From CBDEGU01 sp965238045 (GTDB lineage Bacteria; Acidobacteriota; Terriglobia; Bryobacterales; UBA6623): a stretch of 64,000 nucleotides of DNA. The notes beneath the pieces were generated by a model that worked only from the letters and a program-made list of their open reading frames with translations, was not told where the DNA came from and did not search any database. Shown in pieces: positions 1 through 8,900 of the stretch (positions are counted from its first letter, which is position 1; every line of letters begins with the position of its first letter). Made by a program: the position numbers and the translations under genes. The stretch is taken from positions 496,001-560,000 of the forward strand of contig CBDEGU010000011.1 in the NCBI GenBank assembly GCA_965238045.1, given 5' to 3'.

Positions 1-429
1 GAGCGGCTGCCTAAGGCCGAGCGCGATCAGGCCAAAGCGGCGATCCGGGCCGCCTGGCGGCTGGGAGCCCAAGATGGACAAGCGCGGCTGGAGAAGCTAG
101 CCCAGTGGTACGAGGGTGACTGGCCCGAGGCGGCGGTGAGTTTGCGCGAAGGCATGGAGGAGTGTTTCACCATCAACCGCCTGGGTGCGCCGCCGTCGCT
201 GCATCGCTGCCTGGCGACGACGAACATCGTCGAGTCTCCTAACGCCGGGGTGCGGCGGAGAACGCGGCGAGTGACCCGCTGGAAGGACGCGGCCATGGTG
301 TGTCGCTGGGCCACGGCTGCATTCCTCGATACCGAGAAAAGCTTCCGCAAGATCATGGGTTACAAGGATCTGTGGATGCTCGACGCCATCCTCAATCCGG
401 CCAAGGCCACAGCAGCAAAGGCTGCCTAG
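1..429 (+). CDS. IS256-family (mutator type) transposase, C-terminal part
   Basis: The frame is open from the first base of the window to TAG at 427-429, so the start of the gene lies outside. The visible 142 residues end a mutator-type transposase: the TTNIVES..GVRRRTRRVTRWKD stretch and the closing FRKIMGYKDLWMLDAIL segment are characteristic of IS256-like enzymes, which cut and paste DNA with a DDE active site. The last catalytic Glu should be the one in NIVES; the two Asp residues would lie outside the window. No terminal inverted repeat could be identified after the stop, so the right end of the element is uncertain. Whether the copy is active cannot be judged from this part. Confidence 0.8.
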   Translation, partial: ERLPKAERDQAKAAIRAAWRLGAQDGQARLEKLAQWYEGDWPEAAVSLREGMEECFTINRLGAPPSLHRCLATTNIVESPNAGVRRRTRRVTRWKDAAMVCRWATAAFLDTEKSFRKIMGYKDLWMLDAILNPAKATAAKAA

Positions 430-502
430 TACAATGCTCTTTTACGCCGCCGCCCTACAAACCCTCAACTACGATTGGGACACTCTCACCAGCGGCGCCG
501 AG

Positions 503-1123
503 ATGGAGCGAGCCACGCTCGTTCGGAGAGGATTTCTGCTCGAAGTTTTCACCGTCACTTGGAACATCTTCGAAGGAGTGATCGCGATCGCCGCGGGCGT
601 CATGGCCGGTTCGACCGCCCTGACTGGTTTCGGAATGGATTCTCTGGTCGAGACCGCCAGCGGCTGGGTGGTCGGCCGCCGGATGTACCTGGAAATGAAA
701 AGTCGCGGCAAAGAGAATATCGAAGAGTTGGAGCGCGGAACCGCCCGGTTGGCCGGGGCACTGCTGCTGTTGCTGGCGGGCTACCTTAGTATCGATGGCG
801 TCCGGCGGCTGCTGGGATTCGGAGCGCGAGCCGAGGAGAGCTTGATCGGGATCGTGCTCACCGTTCTATCGCTGGCGGTGATGCCGATTCTCGGGCGAGC
901 GAAGCTGCGTACGGCGGCACAACTCGGCAGCGGGGCGTTGCGCGCCGACGCCTACGAGACCATCACCTGCGCCTGGCTGCCGCTGACGACGTTAGCGGGA
1001 CTGCTTCTGAACGCCGCCTTCGGCTGGTGGTGGGCCGATCCGGCCGCGGCGCTGGTTCTAGTGCCGCTCATCGTAAAGGAAGGCCCCGAAGGCTGGCGCG
1101 GCGAGCACTGCGGCTGCCACTAA
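503..1123 (+). CDS. Short cation-efflux-like membrane transporter (CDF superfamily)
   Basis: About 206 residues forming a membrane protein with roughly five or six hydrophobic segments. The opening stretch (EVFTVTWNIFEGVIAIAAG..AGSTALTGFGMDSLVE) matches the first two helices of cation diffusion facilitators, including an acidic FGMDS motif in helix 2, and ADAYETI near residue 155 resembles the metal-site helix. The cytoplasmic C-terminal domain of classical CDF proteins (about 300 aa) is missing, as in the short bacterial cation transporter subgroup, and the protein ends in a small HCGCH tail. The frame is open back to 434, only 4 bases after the transposase stop; the ATG at 503 is preferred because family similarity starts there, but neither start has a good ribosome site. 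The substrate is unknown, probably a divalent metal. Confidence 0.7.
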   Translation: MERATLVRRGFLLEVFTVTWNIFEGVIAIAAGVMAGSTALTGFGMDSLVETASGWVVGRRMYLEMKSRGKENIEELERGTARLAGALLLLLAGYLSIDGVRRLLGFGARAEESLIGIVLTVLSLAVMPILGRAKLRTAAQLGSGALRADAYETITCAWLPLTTLAGLLLNAAFGWWWADPAAALVLVPLIVKEGPEGWRGEHCGCH

Positions 1124-1138
1124 GCCGCCTTGCCGCCA

Positions 1139-2557
1139 CTAACCGCCCTTGGCGAAGCAGTAGAGTCCCCAGTCGGTTCGGATGTAGAGTTTGCTGTCTG
1201 CGACCGCCGGCGTGGCGTAGGCGTTATGGCCGAGGTCGTTTGTCCGCAGAACTTCCCAGTCCGGCCCCGGTTTGAGGACCGAGACTTTGCCGGCTTCGCT
1301 CATGGTGTAGATTTTGCCGTCGGCGGCAATCGGCGCGGAGAAGTACTTATCCATGGCCTCTCGCAGACGGCCCTGTTTGAGCACCGCTCCGGTTTCGGCA
1401 TCGAGTGCGGTAAAGATGCCACCGTCCTTGAGCAGGTAGAGTACGCCCTGATAGAGCAGAGGCGAGGGCACGTTGGGCAGGGTCTTGTAATAGCGCCACT
1501 TGAAGGCGCCTTCGGTCATGTCGCCCTTGCCTCCCAGACGAATGGCGCTGACTGCGTTCACCGAAGCACGTTTCGCCCGGTAGTGATACCAATCGCGTTC
1601 CGCCATGAAGCCGTCGCGGTCGAGATCGTAACTGTCCCAACTCTTGGCCATCTGAGGATCGGGCGCTTCCTCGGGTGAAAGTTTTCCGTCACCGTCGGCG
1701 TCGTGGAGCTTGAGTCCTTCCTCGAACGAGGGTACCTTCCGCTGCTGTCCCAGGTCGGCGGCGCCGGCCCAGCCCAGAACGTAGATCGTGTCCTCGTCCA
1801 TGACCGGAGTCGGTTTCAACTGCCACGTCAAACCGCGAACCCACCAAATTTTTTCGCCCGTGGCGACCGCATAAGCGTTGAGCTGATAGGAGCCGGCGAT
1901 GAGGAACTGCGCCGGACCGCCGTCTTTCGGCTGATAGAGGACGGGCGTCGAAAAACCTCGCGCAACCATGGGACGCTCATGACGCCAGACGATCCTGCCG
2001 GTATCCTTGTCGGCGGCGAGCATGAACGAACCGCTTTCCGAGTCGCAGACAAGAATCACCTTGCCATCAACGACGATGGGAGAAGCCCCCATGCCCATGG
2101 GGTTGTTGAACGGACCGAGCGGAATGCGCCACAACTCATTGCCGTCGGGGCCGTAGGCGAGCATGCCAAAATCCTGAAAGAAGACGTAGGCGTTGCGTCC
2201 GTCGGTCGCCGCGCTGGGCGAAGCCGGCCCGTTGGTGTCATGGAGATGGCCCTCGCGTTCGCGCGTGACCTCGCGGCGCCAGCGGATGCGCCCGGTCTGG
2301 CGATCGAGGGAGAAGGTGAACAGGCTCGTGCCGCTCCAGGCGGTGAGAAAGATCGCGTCGTCGCCGAAGACCGGGGAGGAATGTCCCTTGGGCAGTTTGG
2401 TTTTCCAGACAACGTTGCTGTCGGCGCCGAACTCGACGGGAAGGTTCTTGTCGCTGGCCACGCCCGAGCCGTTAGGGCCACGGAAGCGAGACCAGTCCGC
2501 CCCCGAAACGAGACAAGCGCTGAGAAGCAACACAGGCGCAGCGTGAAACAGTTTCAA
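1139..2557 (-). CDS. Exported PQQ-like beta-propeller protein with an EF-hand insert
   Basis: Secreted or periplasmic protein of about 472 residues. The start is taken as TTG at 2557 because GGAGGA lies 5 bases upstream (2563-2568) and the product then begins with a classical signal peptide (MKLFHAAPVLLLSACLVSG); the longer ATG frame to 2623 would bury this. Tryptophan-rich blades follow (WSRFRGPNGSG, WRIPLGP, GRIVWRHERP, GEKIWWVRG), as in PQQ-binding-like repeat proteins of the BamB fold. Between the propeller blades are two calcium-binding-like loops, DADGDGKLSPEE and DLDRDGFMAE, that is, an EF-hand pair. The enzymatic PQQ site is not evident, so a scaffold or binding role is more likely than a dehydrogenase. 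Convergent with the cation transporter 15 bases away. Confidence 0.75.
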   Translation of the reverse strand: MKLFHAAPVLLLSACLVSGADWSRFRGPNGSGVASDKNLPVEFGADSNVVWKTKLPKGHSSPVFGDDAIFLTAWSGTSLFTFSLDRQTGRIRWRREVTREREGHLHDTNGPASPSAATDGRNAYVFFQDFGMLAYGPDGNELWRIPLGPFNNPMGMGASPIVVDGKVILVCDSESGSFMLAADKDTGRIVWRHERPMVARGFSTPVLYQPKDGGPAQFLIAGSYQLNAYAVATGEKIWWVRGLTWQLKPTPVMDEDTIYVLGWAGAADLGQQRKVPSFEEGLKLHDADGDGKLSPEEAPDPQMAKSWDSYDLDRDGFMAERDWYHYRAKRASVNAVSAIRLGGKGDMTEGAFKWRYYKTLPNVPSPLLYQGVLYLLKDGGIFTALDAETGAVLKQGRLREAMDKYFSAPIAADGKIYTMSEAGKVSVLKPGPDWEVLRTNDLGHNAYATPAVADSKLYIRTDWGLYCFAKGG

Positions 2558-2724
2558 AACGTCCTCCCGACTCAAACGAATATAGCGCAAACAAGCCGGT
2601 GGGCACATCCGGAGCCAGTACATTCGGGGTCAGAAAACGCCAGGCGCGGCAACTCCTGGTCGTGGTAGTGCGAGGCAAGGAAATCCATCACAGCCTGCTT
2701 GGGTGGGAACGAACCAGCCGTTGT

Positions 2725-3756
2725 TTACGATCCGGCTAGAACAGCCTGAAGGAATCGAAGCGCCTCAACCTCGGCCCAGAAGCGAGGGGCGGCCTTGGCC
2801 AGAAACGCTACGTGACCGCCATGGGGCGTGCGGATCAATTGCAGGTTGGGATTCTGATCGAAGACGGGATCGTCGTAGGTCTGGGCGGGGATGAACGGAT
2901 CGTCATCGGCTTGCAAGAGCAGAGCGGGAACGCGAACCTTGGCCAGATAAGCGGCCGAGGAGCAACGCGCGTAGTAATCCTCGGCGTCACGGAAGCCGAA
3001 GGCCGGAGCGGTGATGCGGTCGTCGAATTCGTAGATGGAACGGATACGATCGCGGGTCAGCCGGCCGAAGAGTTCGGGCATGAGGCGGCGCTTGGTTTCC
3101 AGCGTTCTCAGCAACACCCGCAGAAAACGCACTTCGTAAATCCGGTTGCGGGCCTCGCCCAGGCGGCGGGCGCAGGCGCCGAGCTGGACCGGCACCGAGA
3201 TACCGCAGACGGCCTTGACGTGGCGCGGGAAGTCTTCCGCCCACTCGCCGGCCAGCTTCAGCACGATATTGCCTCCCATCGAAAAGCCGGCGATGAGCAG
3301 CGGCCGGGGGGCGAGTTGTTCGACAATCCGGCGGAGGTCGACCGTCAACCCGGAGTGATACAGAGTGGGCGAGTCACGCTCGGTGCCTCCGCAATTGCGA
3401 ACATTGAGCCGGATCACGCCGAGACCCGCTTCGAGGGCGCGCTGCGTGATGCGGCGCATATAGGGAGCGTGGCTCGAAGCGGCCAGGCCGTGGACGGCGA
3501 GCAGTGTGGCGGGAGGGGCCGAGTCTGGGCCGGGGTTAGAGTCCGGGCCGGCCGGGCGGTTTTCATGCGCCAGGATCTTGACGCCCGGCTCGGTGGGAAA
3601 CCAGCGTTCGGCGGTCGGGAAGCGGGCTTCGTCCAGAGGCGAGGGCCAATAGCGGGCGAGGATGGTTTGCGCGTGAGGGTTCGACAGCAGTGGGCTGTAG
3701 GGGCTTGGACGGAACGGCGAGGCGTCCTCCGCGGGGCGCAGTGGCGGGACAGGCAC
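2725..3756 (-). CDS. YheT-like alpha/beta hydrolase
   Basis: 343-residue cytoplasmic hydrolase of the YheT/ABHD1-3 branch. The family N-terminal signature SPLLSNPHAQTILARYWP lies at residues 21-38, the oxyanion segment LLAVHGLAASS at 85-95, the nucleophile elbow GFSMGG with Ser159, and the acid and base are the Asp around 286 (DDDPFIP) and His315 (HGGHVAF). N..R/NCGGTERD at 118-128 is also conserved in the family. Members act as carboxylesterases or lipases on uncertain substrates. Length is normal. It stands alone on the minus strand, downstream of the redoxin gene with a 52-base gap, so the two may be co-transcribed. Confidence 0.85.
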   Translation of the reverse strand: MPVPPLRPAEDASPFRPSPYSPLLSNPHAQTILARYWPSPLDEARFPTAERWFPTEPGVKILAHENRPAGPDSNPGPDSAPPATLLAVHGLAASSHAPYMRRITQRALEAGLGVIRLNVRNCGGTERDSPTLYHSGLTVDLRRIVEQLAPRPLLIAGFSMGGNIVLKLAGEWAEDFPRHVKAVCGISVPVQLGACARRLGEARNRIYEVRFLRVLLRTLETKRRLMPELFGRLTRDRIRSIYEFDDRITAPAFGFRDAEDYYARCSSAAYLAKVRVPALLLQADDDPFIPAQTYDDPVFDQNPNLQLIRTPHGGHVAFLAKAAPRFWAEVEALRFLQAVLAGS

Positions 3757-3808
3757 GGGCTGTTAGGACGGGAGACGCCAGGGATTGCTCAAGGCCGCAG
3801 GCCGCGGA

Positions 3809-4336
3809 CTAGCTGGTCTTGCCGCCCTCTTTGAGAAGCTTCTCGAGTTCGGAGCGAATGCCGGCGGCCGAGCCTTTAAAGATGGCATCGCCCCCGGGAT
3901 GCTCGTAGCGGATCTGGCCGTTGCGGTCAATAAAGAACATGTAGGGCACGTAGAACTTCGCCATCACTGACAAACCGGCGAAGCGGTTGCATTCAAAGCG
4001 GCTCACCGCGGCCAGAGGGAACTCGGCCTGGTAGGTCTCCTTAAACGCGGCCAGAGCGGTGGGCGCTGACTTGTTGATCGCCAGCCCGACGATTTCGAGT
4101 CCGCGCGGCTTGAGGTCTGAATAGACCGGGCCAAGAAGTTTCGTCGTCTCCTGGCAGTGCGGGCAGGTGGTCATAAAGAACATAACCGCGACGACCTTGC
4201 CCTTGAGGTCGGCCAGGCTCATGGCCTTGCCTTCCATCGTCGTAAACTTCAGCGACGGCGCCGGGCGAGGAATGTCGCCGGCGGACAAAACGCTGGCGGC
4301 GAGAAGTGTAAATACAGCAGTATTTAGAATTCGCAT
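3809..4336 (-). CDS. Exported TlpA/AhpC-like thiol-disulfide redoxin
   Basis: 175-residue thioredoxin-fold protein with an N-terminal signal peptide (MRILNTAVFTLLAASVLSAG). The redox motif is TTCPHCQ, Cys58 and Cys61, followed by the expected beta-sheet elements and the cis-proline region (VPYMFFIDRNGQIRY). It probably reduces or oxidises disulfides in the periplasm. ATG at 4336 is chosen over the upstream ATG at 4381, because the extra 15 residues would be translated from a 13-bp tandem repeat and would precede the signal peptide. No strong ribosome site is seen at either start. Nothing in the neighbourhood points to cytochrome c maturation specifically. Confidence 0.8.
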   Translation of the reverse strand: MRILNTAVFTLLAASVLSAGDIPRPAPSLKFTTMEGKAMSLADLKGKVVAVMFFMTTCPHCQETTKLLGPVYSDLKPRGLEIVGLAINKSAPTALAAFKETYQAEFPLAAVSRFECNRFAGLSVMAKFYVPYMFFIDRNGQIRYEHPGGDAIFKGSAAGIRSELEKLLKEGGKTS

Positions 4337-4345
4337 TGTGACGTT

Positions 4346-4410
4346 ACTCTTTCGTCCTACTCTTTCGTCCCAGTCTTTCACCCCACTCTTTCATCCCACT
4401 CTTTCATCTT
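4346..4410. repeat. Five tandem 13-bp units upstream of the redoxin gene
   Basis: Five head-to-tail copies of a 13-bp unit, actctttcgtcct and close variants, at 4346-4358, 4359-4371, 4372-4384, 4385-4397 and 4398-4410. They lie in the 5' untranslated or promoter region of the redoxin gene, which is read leftwards. A copy-number change would alter promoter spacing, or the reading frame if the upstream ATG is used, because 13 is not a multiple of 3. Confidence 0.85.
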
Positions 4411-4424
4411 CGAGATGGGCTGCG

Positions 4425-5918
4425 TCAGGTCCCGGCGTGCTGCTTCAGACCCTTCAATGTATCATTCGGGATTCCTTCGACGCTAGTTACGGTCACGCCG
4501 CGGAGGCTGAGGCGAAACCGGCCGGTCTCGCTTCGCCCGGTGGCCCGGTTGCCGGTCTCGATATCGAACTCGGCGTGCTTCCACTTTTTCTGGCAGACCT
4601 GCTTGTAGAGATCGAAATAGCGTGCGGCGTCCTCGGGCTTCTCCCATTGGACGGCGTAGAACAAAACCGCTTGTTTTGTCTTGCGGTTTTCCAAAATCTT
4701 ATACTGTCCGCCGCGCCAATGGGGCGCGAGATCGCCGGCAAGAGTTTCGCCGAGATATTGCTTGAGCAAGATATAGTGGTCGAGCTGGCCGATTTCACCT
4801 TCGTGGATCTTCTTGAACCGCCGGGGGAGTTTCACTTTCGGCAGCGGCGGGTGAGCGGGTTTTCGTCCCTCGAAATAGGTCTCCGGATCGAGGATGTGCT
4901 GGGAACTCACTGGCGGATTGCGAAAGATTTCGGCGAAGCCGCTCTGTCCTTTCTTATCGATCACCGCCTGCTGGAAGAGCAAACCCTTGGTGTAGGGAAA
5001 CAGCATCGACTCGCGCAGAAATAGCGGCGAGGCGGCAAAAACCGGAAACTGGCTGGCTTCGATACGCGAGGCGCTGGCCGCGAGGACGGCGATGAGACGG
5101 TTCCCGATCATCGTGCGCCCGGATTGCCGCAGCACATGCTCGGTCATGAGCCATGAGGCCTGCCCCTCCATGACGGCCGCGCGCGCGATGTCGGCCTCGG
5201 AGCTCTTGGATTGCTTGACGAATCGCCGCAAGTTGAAGTGCTGGTCGGCGAGCGCGTGGGCGAGTTCATGCACGACGGCGAACTCCAGCATGTCGTCGGG
5301 CGTCCAGCCGGCGACGTAAAGACGGCGTGTCTTGAAGTCGTAGATCGCGGTGGCTTGTTCGGTGAGCACATCGACGATCTCGCCCTTGAGGTCGAAGTCA
5401 TCTTCGACGAAGCCGAACATTTTCAAGAACAGTTCCTCGCGGCGCAGTTCCTCGGGAGTCATTTCCTCGGCAAGGCGCGATTCGAGAAGCGCGTGAATCT
5501 CCTCGCGGCTGATCAGCGATCGTGAGATCGGTTTGCGGGGCCGCAGTCCGGTGATCTCGGCGAGCGACGCCAGCATGGCATCGACCTGGGAGAAGACGGC
5601 GGCTTCGCGCTCCGGAGTGATCGCCCCGGAAGTGGCAGCCTGGCCCGAAGCCGCATCGCTGCCTGAGGCGGCTCGTGCCGGGTCCGCGGCGGTGAGCAGA
5701 GCGACGACGGCCGCAAGGAGCCAGAACAGTAACTGGCCAGGGCGAGAGGCGCGGCGCACGGGAGACACTGCTGCAACAGACGCCTCTCGAAGGCGAACCG
5801 TTCCCCCGGGACCTGTCTGCTCGGGGCTTGGCCCCAAACTGTTTGGCGACAATTCGGTCACAACAGCGAGAATATCAAATGGCCCGCGGGGGAAGCACTC
5901 GCCCGGCCAAGCCCGCAT
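4425..5918 (-). CDS. Putative HExxH metallopeptidase, membrane-anchored or exported
   Basis: Up to 497 residues. A basic stretch followed by a hydrophobic segment (residues about 58-80, QLLFWLLAAVVALLTAA) looks like an uncleaved anchor or a late signal peptide. The zinc motif HELAHALADQHF has its histidines at 217 and 221, and Glu251 in the following AAVMEGQASWLM is well placed as the third ligand, so the gluzincin pattern is complete. The rest has no recognised domain. The long N-terminus before the hydrophobic segment is low-complexity and may be over-called; a GTG near residue 20 is another possible start. Substrate unknown. It is a single gene flanked by the redoxin gene and a roughly 200-base spacer. 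Confidence 0.6.
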   Translation of the reverse strand: MRAWPGECFPRGPFDILAVVTELSPNSLGPSPEQTGPGGTVRLREASVAAVSPVRRASRPGQLLFWLLAAVVALLTAADPARAASGSDAASGQAATSGAITPEREAAVFSQVDAMLASLAEITGLRPRKPISRSLISREEIHALLESRLAEEMTPEELRREELFLKMFGFVEDDFDLKGEIVDVLTEQATAIYDFKTRRLYVAGWTPDDMLEFAVVHELAHALADQHFNLRRFVKQSKSSEADIARAAVMEGQASWLMTEHVLRQSGRTMIGNRLIAVLAASASRIEASQFPVFAASPLFLRESMLFPYTKGLLFQQAVIDKKGQSGFAEIFRNPPVSSQHILDPETYFEGRKPAHPPLPKVKLPRRFKKIHEGEIGQLDHYILLKQYLGETLAGDLAPHWRGGQYKILENRKTKQAVLFYAVQWEKPEDAARYFDLYKQVCQKKWKHAEFDIETGNRATGRSETGRFRLSLRGVTVTSVEGIPNDTLKGLKQHAGT

Positions 5919-6117
5919 TTCTCACCACGTGGCCCGGTGAAGCGGACGGGCGAAGTGCGTGAGAGAACCGTCAGCGGGAGGCGCGCGCCGCTTGACGAGC
6001 GCAGGCGTACTTGAGAGTACGTTGAGCACGGCGAGCAAGCGTAACGAAGTAACGGCGGGCCTGTCATGTGCTTCGGTCGTCAGGGGGTGAGAAATGCGGG
6101 CTAGCCAGCTCTCGCTC

Positions 6118-7272
6118 TTAGCCGTGCGCTGCCACGACGTCCGCGTTCAGTTCGATGCCCAGGCCCGGACGATCCGATAGCGGCAGGCATCCGTTTTCGA
6201 ACCGCTCGGGCGGCACGACGAGTTGAGAACGCCACTCGGCTTCACCCCAGGCGTATTCGAGAATCGAGAAGTTGGGCAGTCCGGCGGCGAGCTGCGCGCT
6301 GGCGGTGGTCGCAACGGGTCCGCTGGGGTTGTGGGGCGAGAACTCGACGCCATGAGCTTCGGCCAGCGCGGCGATCTTCTTGCCTTCGAGGATGCCACCG
6401 CAATGTTTCACGTCGGGCATGATGATATCGACGGCGCGATTTCGGCAGAGCGGTTCGAATCCCCCGGCGCCGAAGAGGATCTCGCCGCCCGCCAGGCGCT
6501 GTGAGATGGCGTCGTGGATCGATTTCGTTTCTTCGATCTGTTCCGGATCGACGGGCTCTTCATACCAGGCCAGATCGAGCGGCTCGAGTTCGCGGGCGAT
6601 CCGGATGGCGCGCTCGCTCTCAAAGCGGCTGTGACAATCGATCATCAGCTTGATTCGCGGACCGACGGCGCGGCGAATAGCCTCAATGCGCCGCAGGCCG
6701 AGCGCCTCGAGCCGGTCGAGTTCAGCAGGCTCGGAATCGAGGGGCGGGAAATCGTCGAAGGGTGCGGCCTTGATGGCCACAAACCCCTCGGTGGCTGCCT
6801 CGGTGGCCCGGCGGGCGAAGTCTTCGGGCGAACGCTCGTGTACGGCGCGGTTGATATTGGCGTAGACCGGGATGGTGTCGCGCAGCTTGCCTCCCAGCAA
6901 GTTGTAGACGGGAACATCGAGCGCTTTTCCGGCCAGGTCCCACATGGCCTGTTCGATGGCGCTGAAGGCGGTGACATGAAGCAGGCCGCCACGCCTGGCG
7001 TGGGTCCAGGCCGCTTCCCGAAAGGCCTCGACATCAAACGGCAGCCGCCCTTCGACGAGTGGGAACAGCGCCTCGATCGCCGACCGCATGCGGGCGTCGT
7101 CGCGGCCGGAGGCGCGCGTGAAACCGGCGCCGTGAGAAGCTTCCCCCAAGCCCGAGAGCGAACCGCCGGCTTGCAGGCGAACGAAAGTCCAGTTGCCGCG
7201 AGGGCTCACGCGCACCCGGATGACTTCTAGGCCGCTGATTTTCAGCGAGCCGTCTCTGGCTGAGTGTTCCAT
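6118..7272 (-). CDS. Enolase-superfamily enzyme, mandelate racemase/galactonate dehydratase type
   Basis: 384-residue enzyme of the mandelate racemase subgroup, which abstracts a proton next to a carboxylate using Mg2+. The capping domain occupies residues 1-125 and the barrel follows. Visible catalytic features are the KxA motif with Lys168, metal ligands Asp212 (IDCHSRF), Glu238 (WYEEP) and Glu264 (GGE), Asp287 and the general-base His314 (SPHNPSGP). This set is typical of sugar-acid dehydratases. No signal peptide. The neighbours are unrelated, so the sugar acid cannot be named. Confidence 0.85.
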   Translation of the reverse strand: MEHSARDGSLKISGLEVIRVRVSPRGNWTFVRLQAGGSLSGLGEASHGAGFTRASGRDDARMRSAIEALFPLVEGRLPFDVEAFREAAWTHARRGGLLHVTAFSAIEQAMWDLAGKALDVPVYNLLGGKLRDTIPVYANINRAVHERSPEDFARRATEAATEGFVAIKAAPFDDFPPLDSEPAELDRLEALGLRRIEAIRRAVGPRIKLMIDCHSRFESERAIRIARELEPLDLAWYEEPVDPEQIEETKSIHDAISQRLAGGEILFGAGGFEPLCRNRAVDIIMPDVKHCGGILEGKKIAALAEAHGVEFSPHNPSGPVATTASAQLAAGLPNFSILEYAWGEAEWRSQLVVPPERFENGCLPLSDRPGLGIELNADVVAAHG

Positions 7273-7348
7273 TCCTAGTTCATTTTGACCGCGGGAGCCG
7301 GGACAAGCCGGGACGGACGGAGCACGGCGGCCGGGTTTCTGTTGGCGT

Positions 7349-8695
7349 TCAGTTAAAGATCAACTCGACTTCGACGGTGTGCTCGGCGTCGTTCTCGATG
7401 ATCCGCCAGTTGGTCTTGGTGAGGTTGTCGAACATATGCTCCTGGCGGATGCGGTTGAGAAAAACCGCCGGGTAGGAGAGCTTGAATGGATCGCCGACCT
7501 TAAGCCCCCAGCGTTTCCTGACCGCCGCCTCGCCGATCGGATCGATTCCCTTGATCTGGAGGCGCTGGAACCGATAGAGGGCGCCGGGAGCGACCCGCAG
7601 AGCGATATCGACCGTCTTGGTCTTCCGGTCAACGGCTTGGCTCGATTCGGTGCGGACTTTGATGTAGCCGTTGGCTTTGAACTGATCGCCTAGTTCGATG
7701 ACCGCGGCTTCTACCAGACCCATGTTGGCGGTTTCCCCGGAAGAGAAGGTGATCAGTTTTCGCAGCTTTTCGGGTTCGACGACGCCCGTCTCGGGGAGCT
7801 GGATTTTCCCAAATTTGTATTCTTCGCCTTCCTCAACGTGAATGGTCACGACCAGGCCCAGCGTCTCGGTATCAGGCTCGGTGCGGCAGGGGCAGAACTT
7901 GACGTCCAAATAGCCCCGCTCGGCAAACAGCGGCGCGACGTTGAACTTGAGAAGTTCCCGGAGCCGGTACTCGGAATAGGGAATGCCCATGGCGATGTTG
8001 TTGAACTTTTGCTGCAGTTCGAGCGGCGGGATGACGGTCGCGTTTTCGAATCTCGTGAAGGCGATATTCTGGATGGCTTCCTCGGGCTGGTAGACCATCT
8101 CGAACTGGCCGTTCTCGAGCGCGCGAATTTGTCCGCCGACCTTGCTTTCCTTGCCCTGCTGGGTCCAGTAAGTCTGCAAGGCGTTCCCGATACGGCGGGC
8201 CATGGCGCCGGTGGGAGGGACCTTGGGCGCGTAGAGCGGGATTTGTTCCCGAAGCAGTGCGTGCAGGGTACCGGCCGGAACGCCGAAGCCTTCCAGGCGC
8301 ACCGAGAATAGATCGGCGATTTCTTCGACGGTGAATGTGACGCTATAGCCATCTCCCCGCGGGCCGAAGCGGTACTGGATACTGTGGAACACGCCGGCGG
8401 CGTCGAGCTTGCGCGTCGCCTTCCGAAAATCGGCTTCGCTGACGGGTTGACCTATTTCCAGGCCCAGCACGGCGATGATCCGCTCGCGGGAAAAGTTCTC
8501 ATTGCCGGTGATGCGGATTTCACGCAGCGGGTAGGCAGGCGAGGTTTTGACCGGGGACGGTTGCGGAGGTTTCGGATCGGAAGCCGCCGCTGGGGTCTGC
8601 GTCTCGGTTTGGGCCCCGGCGGAGGTTTGTGTGAGCCCGATGAGGCTGATCACAACAGACAAAAAAAACACTATCATGAGGTGCCGTGCGAGCAT
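7349..8695 (-). CDS. Exported POTRA-domain protein without a beta-barrel
   Basis: 448 residues with an N-terminal signal peptide (LMIVFFLSVVISLIGL) and a Pro-rich linker. A clear POTRA domain starts near residue 56 (LREIRITGNENFSRERIIAVLGL..GQPVSEADFRKATRKL), and at least two more POTRA-like units follow (YLDVKFCPCRT; EYKFGKIQLPETGVVEPEKLRKL; GALYRFQRLQIKGIDPIGEAAVRKRW). POTRA units normally precede the Omp85/BamA barrel, but here the chain stops at VELIFN right after the last unit. It may be a periplasmic partner of an outer-membrane assembly or two-partner secretion system; this role is inferred. A second ATG at residue 7 would also give a signal peptide. Confidence 0.75.
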   Translation of the reverse strand: MLARHLMIVFFLSVVISLIGLTQTSAGAQTETQTPAAASDPKPPQPSPVKTSPAYPLREIRITGNENFSRERIIAVLGLEIGQPVSEADFRKATRKLDAAGVFHSIQYRFGPRGDGYSVTFTVEEIADLFSVRLEGFGVPAGTLHALLREQIPLYAPKVPPTGAMARRIGNALQTYWTQQGKESKVGGQIRALENGQFEMVYQPEEAIQNIAFTRFENATVIPPLELQQKFNNIAMGIPYSEYRLRELLKFNVAPLFAERGYLDVKFCPCRTEPDTETLGLVVTIHVEEGEEYKFGKIQLPETGVVEPEKLRKLITFSSGETANMGLVEAAVIELGDQFKANGYIKVRTESSQAVDRKTKTVDIALRVAPGALYRFQRLQIKGIDPIGEAAVRKRWGLKVGDPFKLSYPAVFLNRIRQEHMFDNLTKTNWRIIENDAEHTVEVELIFN

Positions 8696-8820
8696 TCAGT
8701 ATGGCAGAGAATAGCGCCTGGCTATCGGGGCTCCGCCATCGGGCAGGCGTCATCGGATAGACGCGCCGCCGCCCGCCAGGGTTGCGGGAGCCATCGGCGC
8801 GGCCGCTCCCGGAAGAGCGC

Positions 8821-8843
8821 GGCCCGGCTAAGGCGGCCGGGCC
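8821..8843. other. GC-rich hairpin in a divergent promoter region
   Basis: Perfect 8-bp inverted repeat ggcccggc / gccgggcc at 8821-8828 and 8836-8843, separated by 7 bases. It lies between two divergent genes, 60 bases before the putative start of the right-hand one, so it could be an operator or a leader stem. It has no T-run. Confidence 0.3.
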
Positions 8844-8900
8844 TTCACAGGGTCATAAGACGGTAAAGTGCGACGCGACGGCCATGCGACAGCAGATTTC

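Noticed and set aside
2812..3834. 340-codon plus-strand frame
   Set aside because: Antisense of the YheT-like hydrolase, which has the full catalytic triad.
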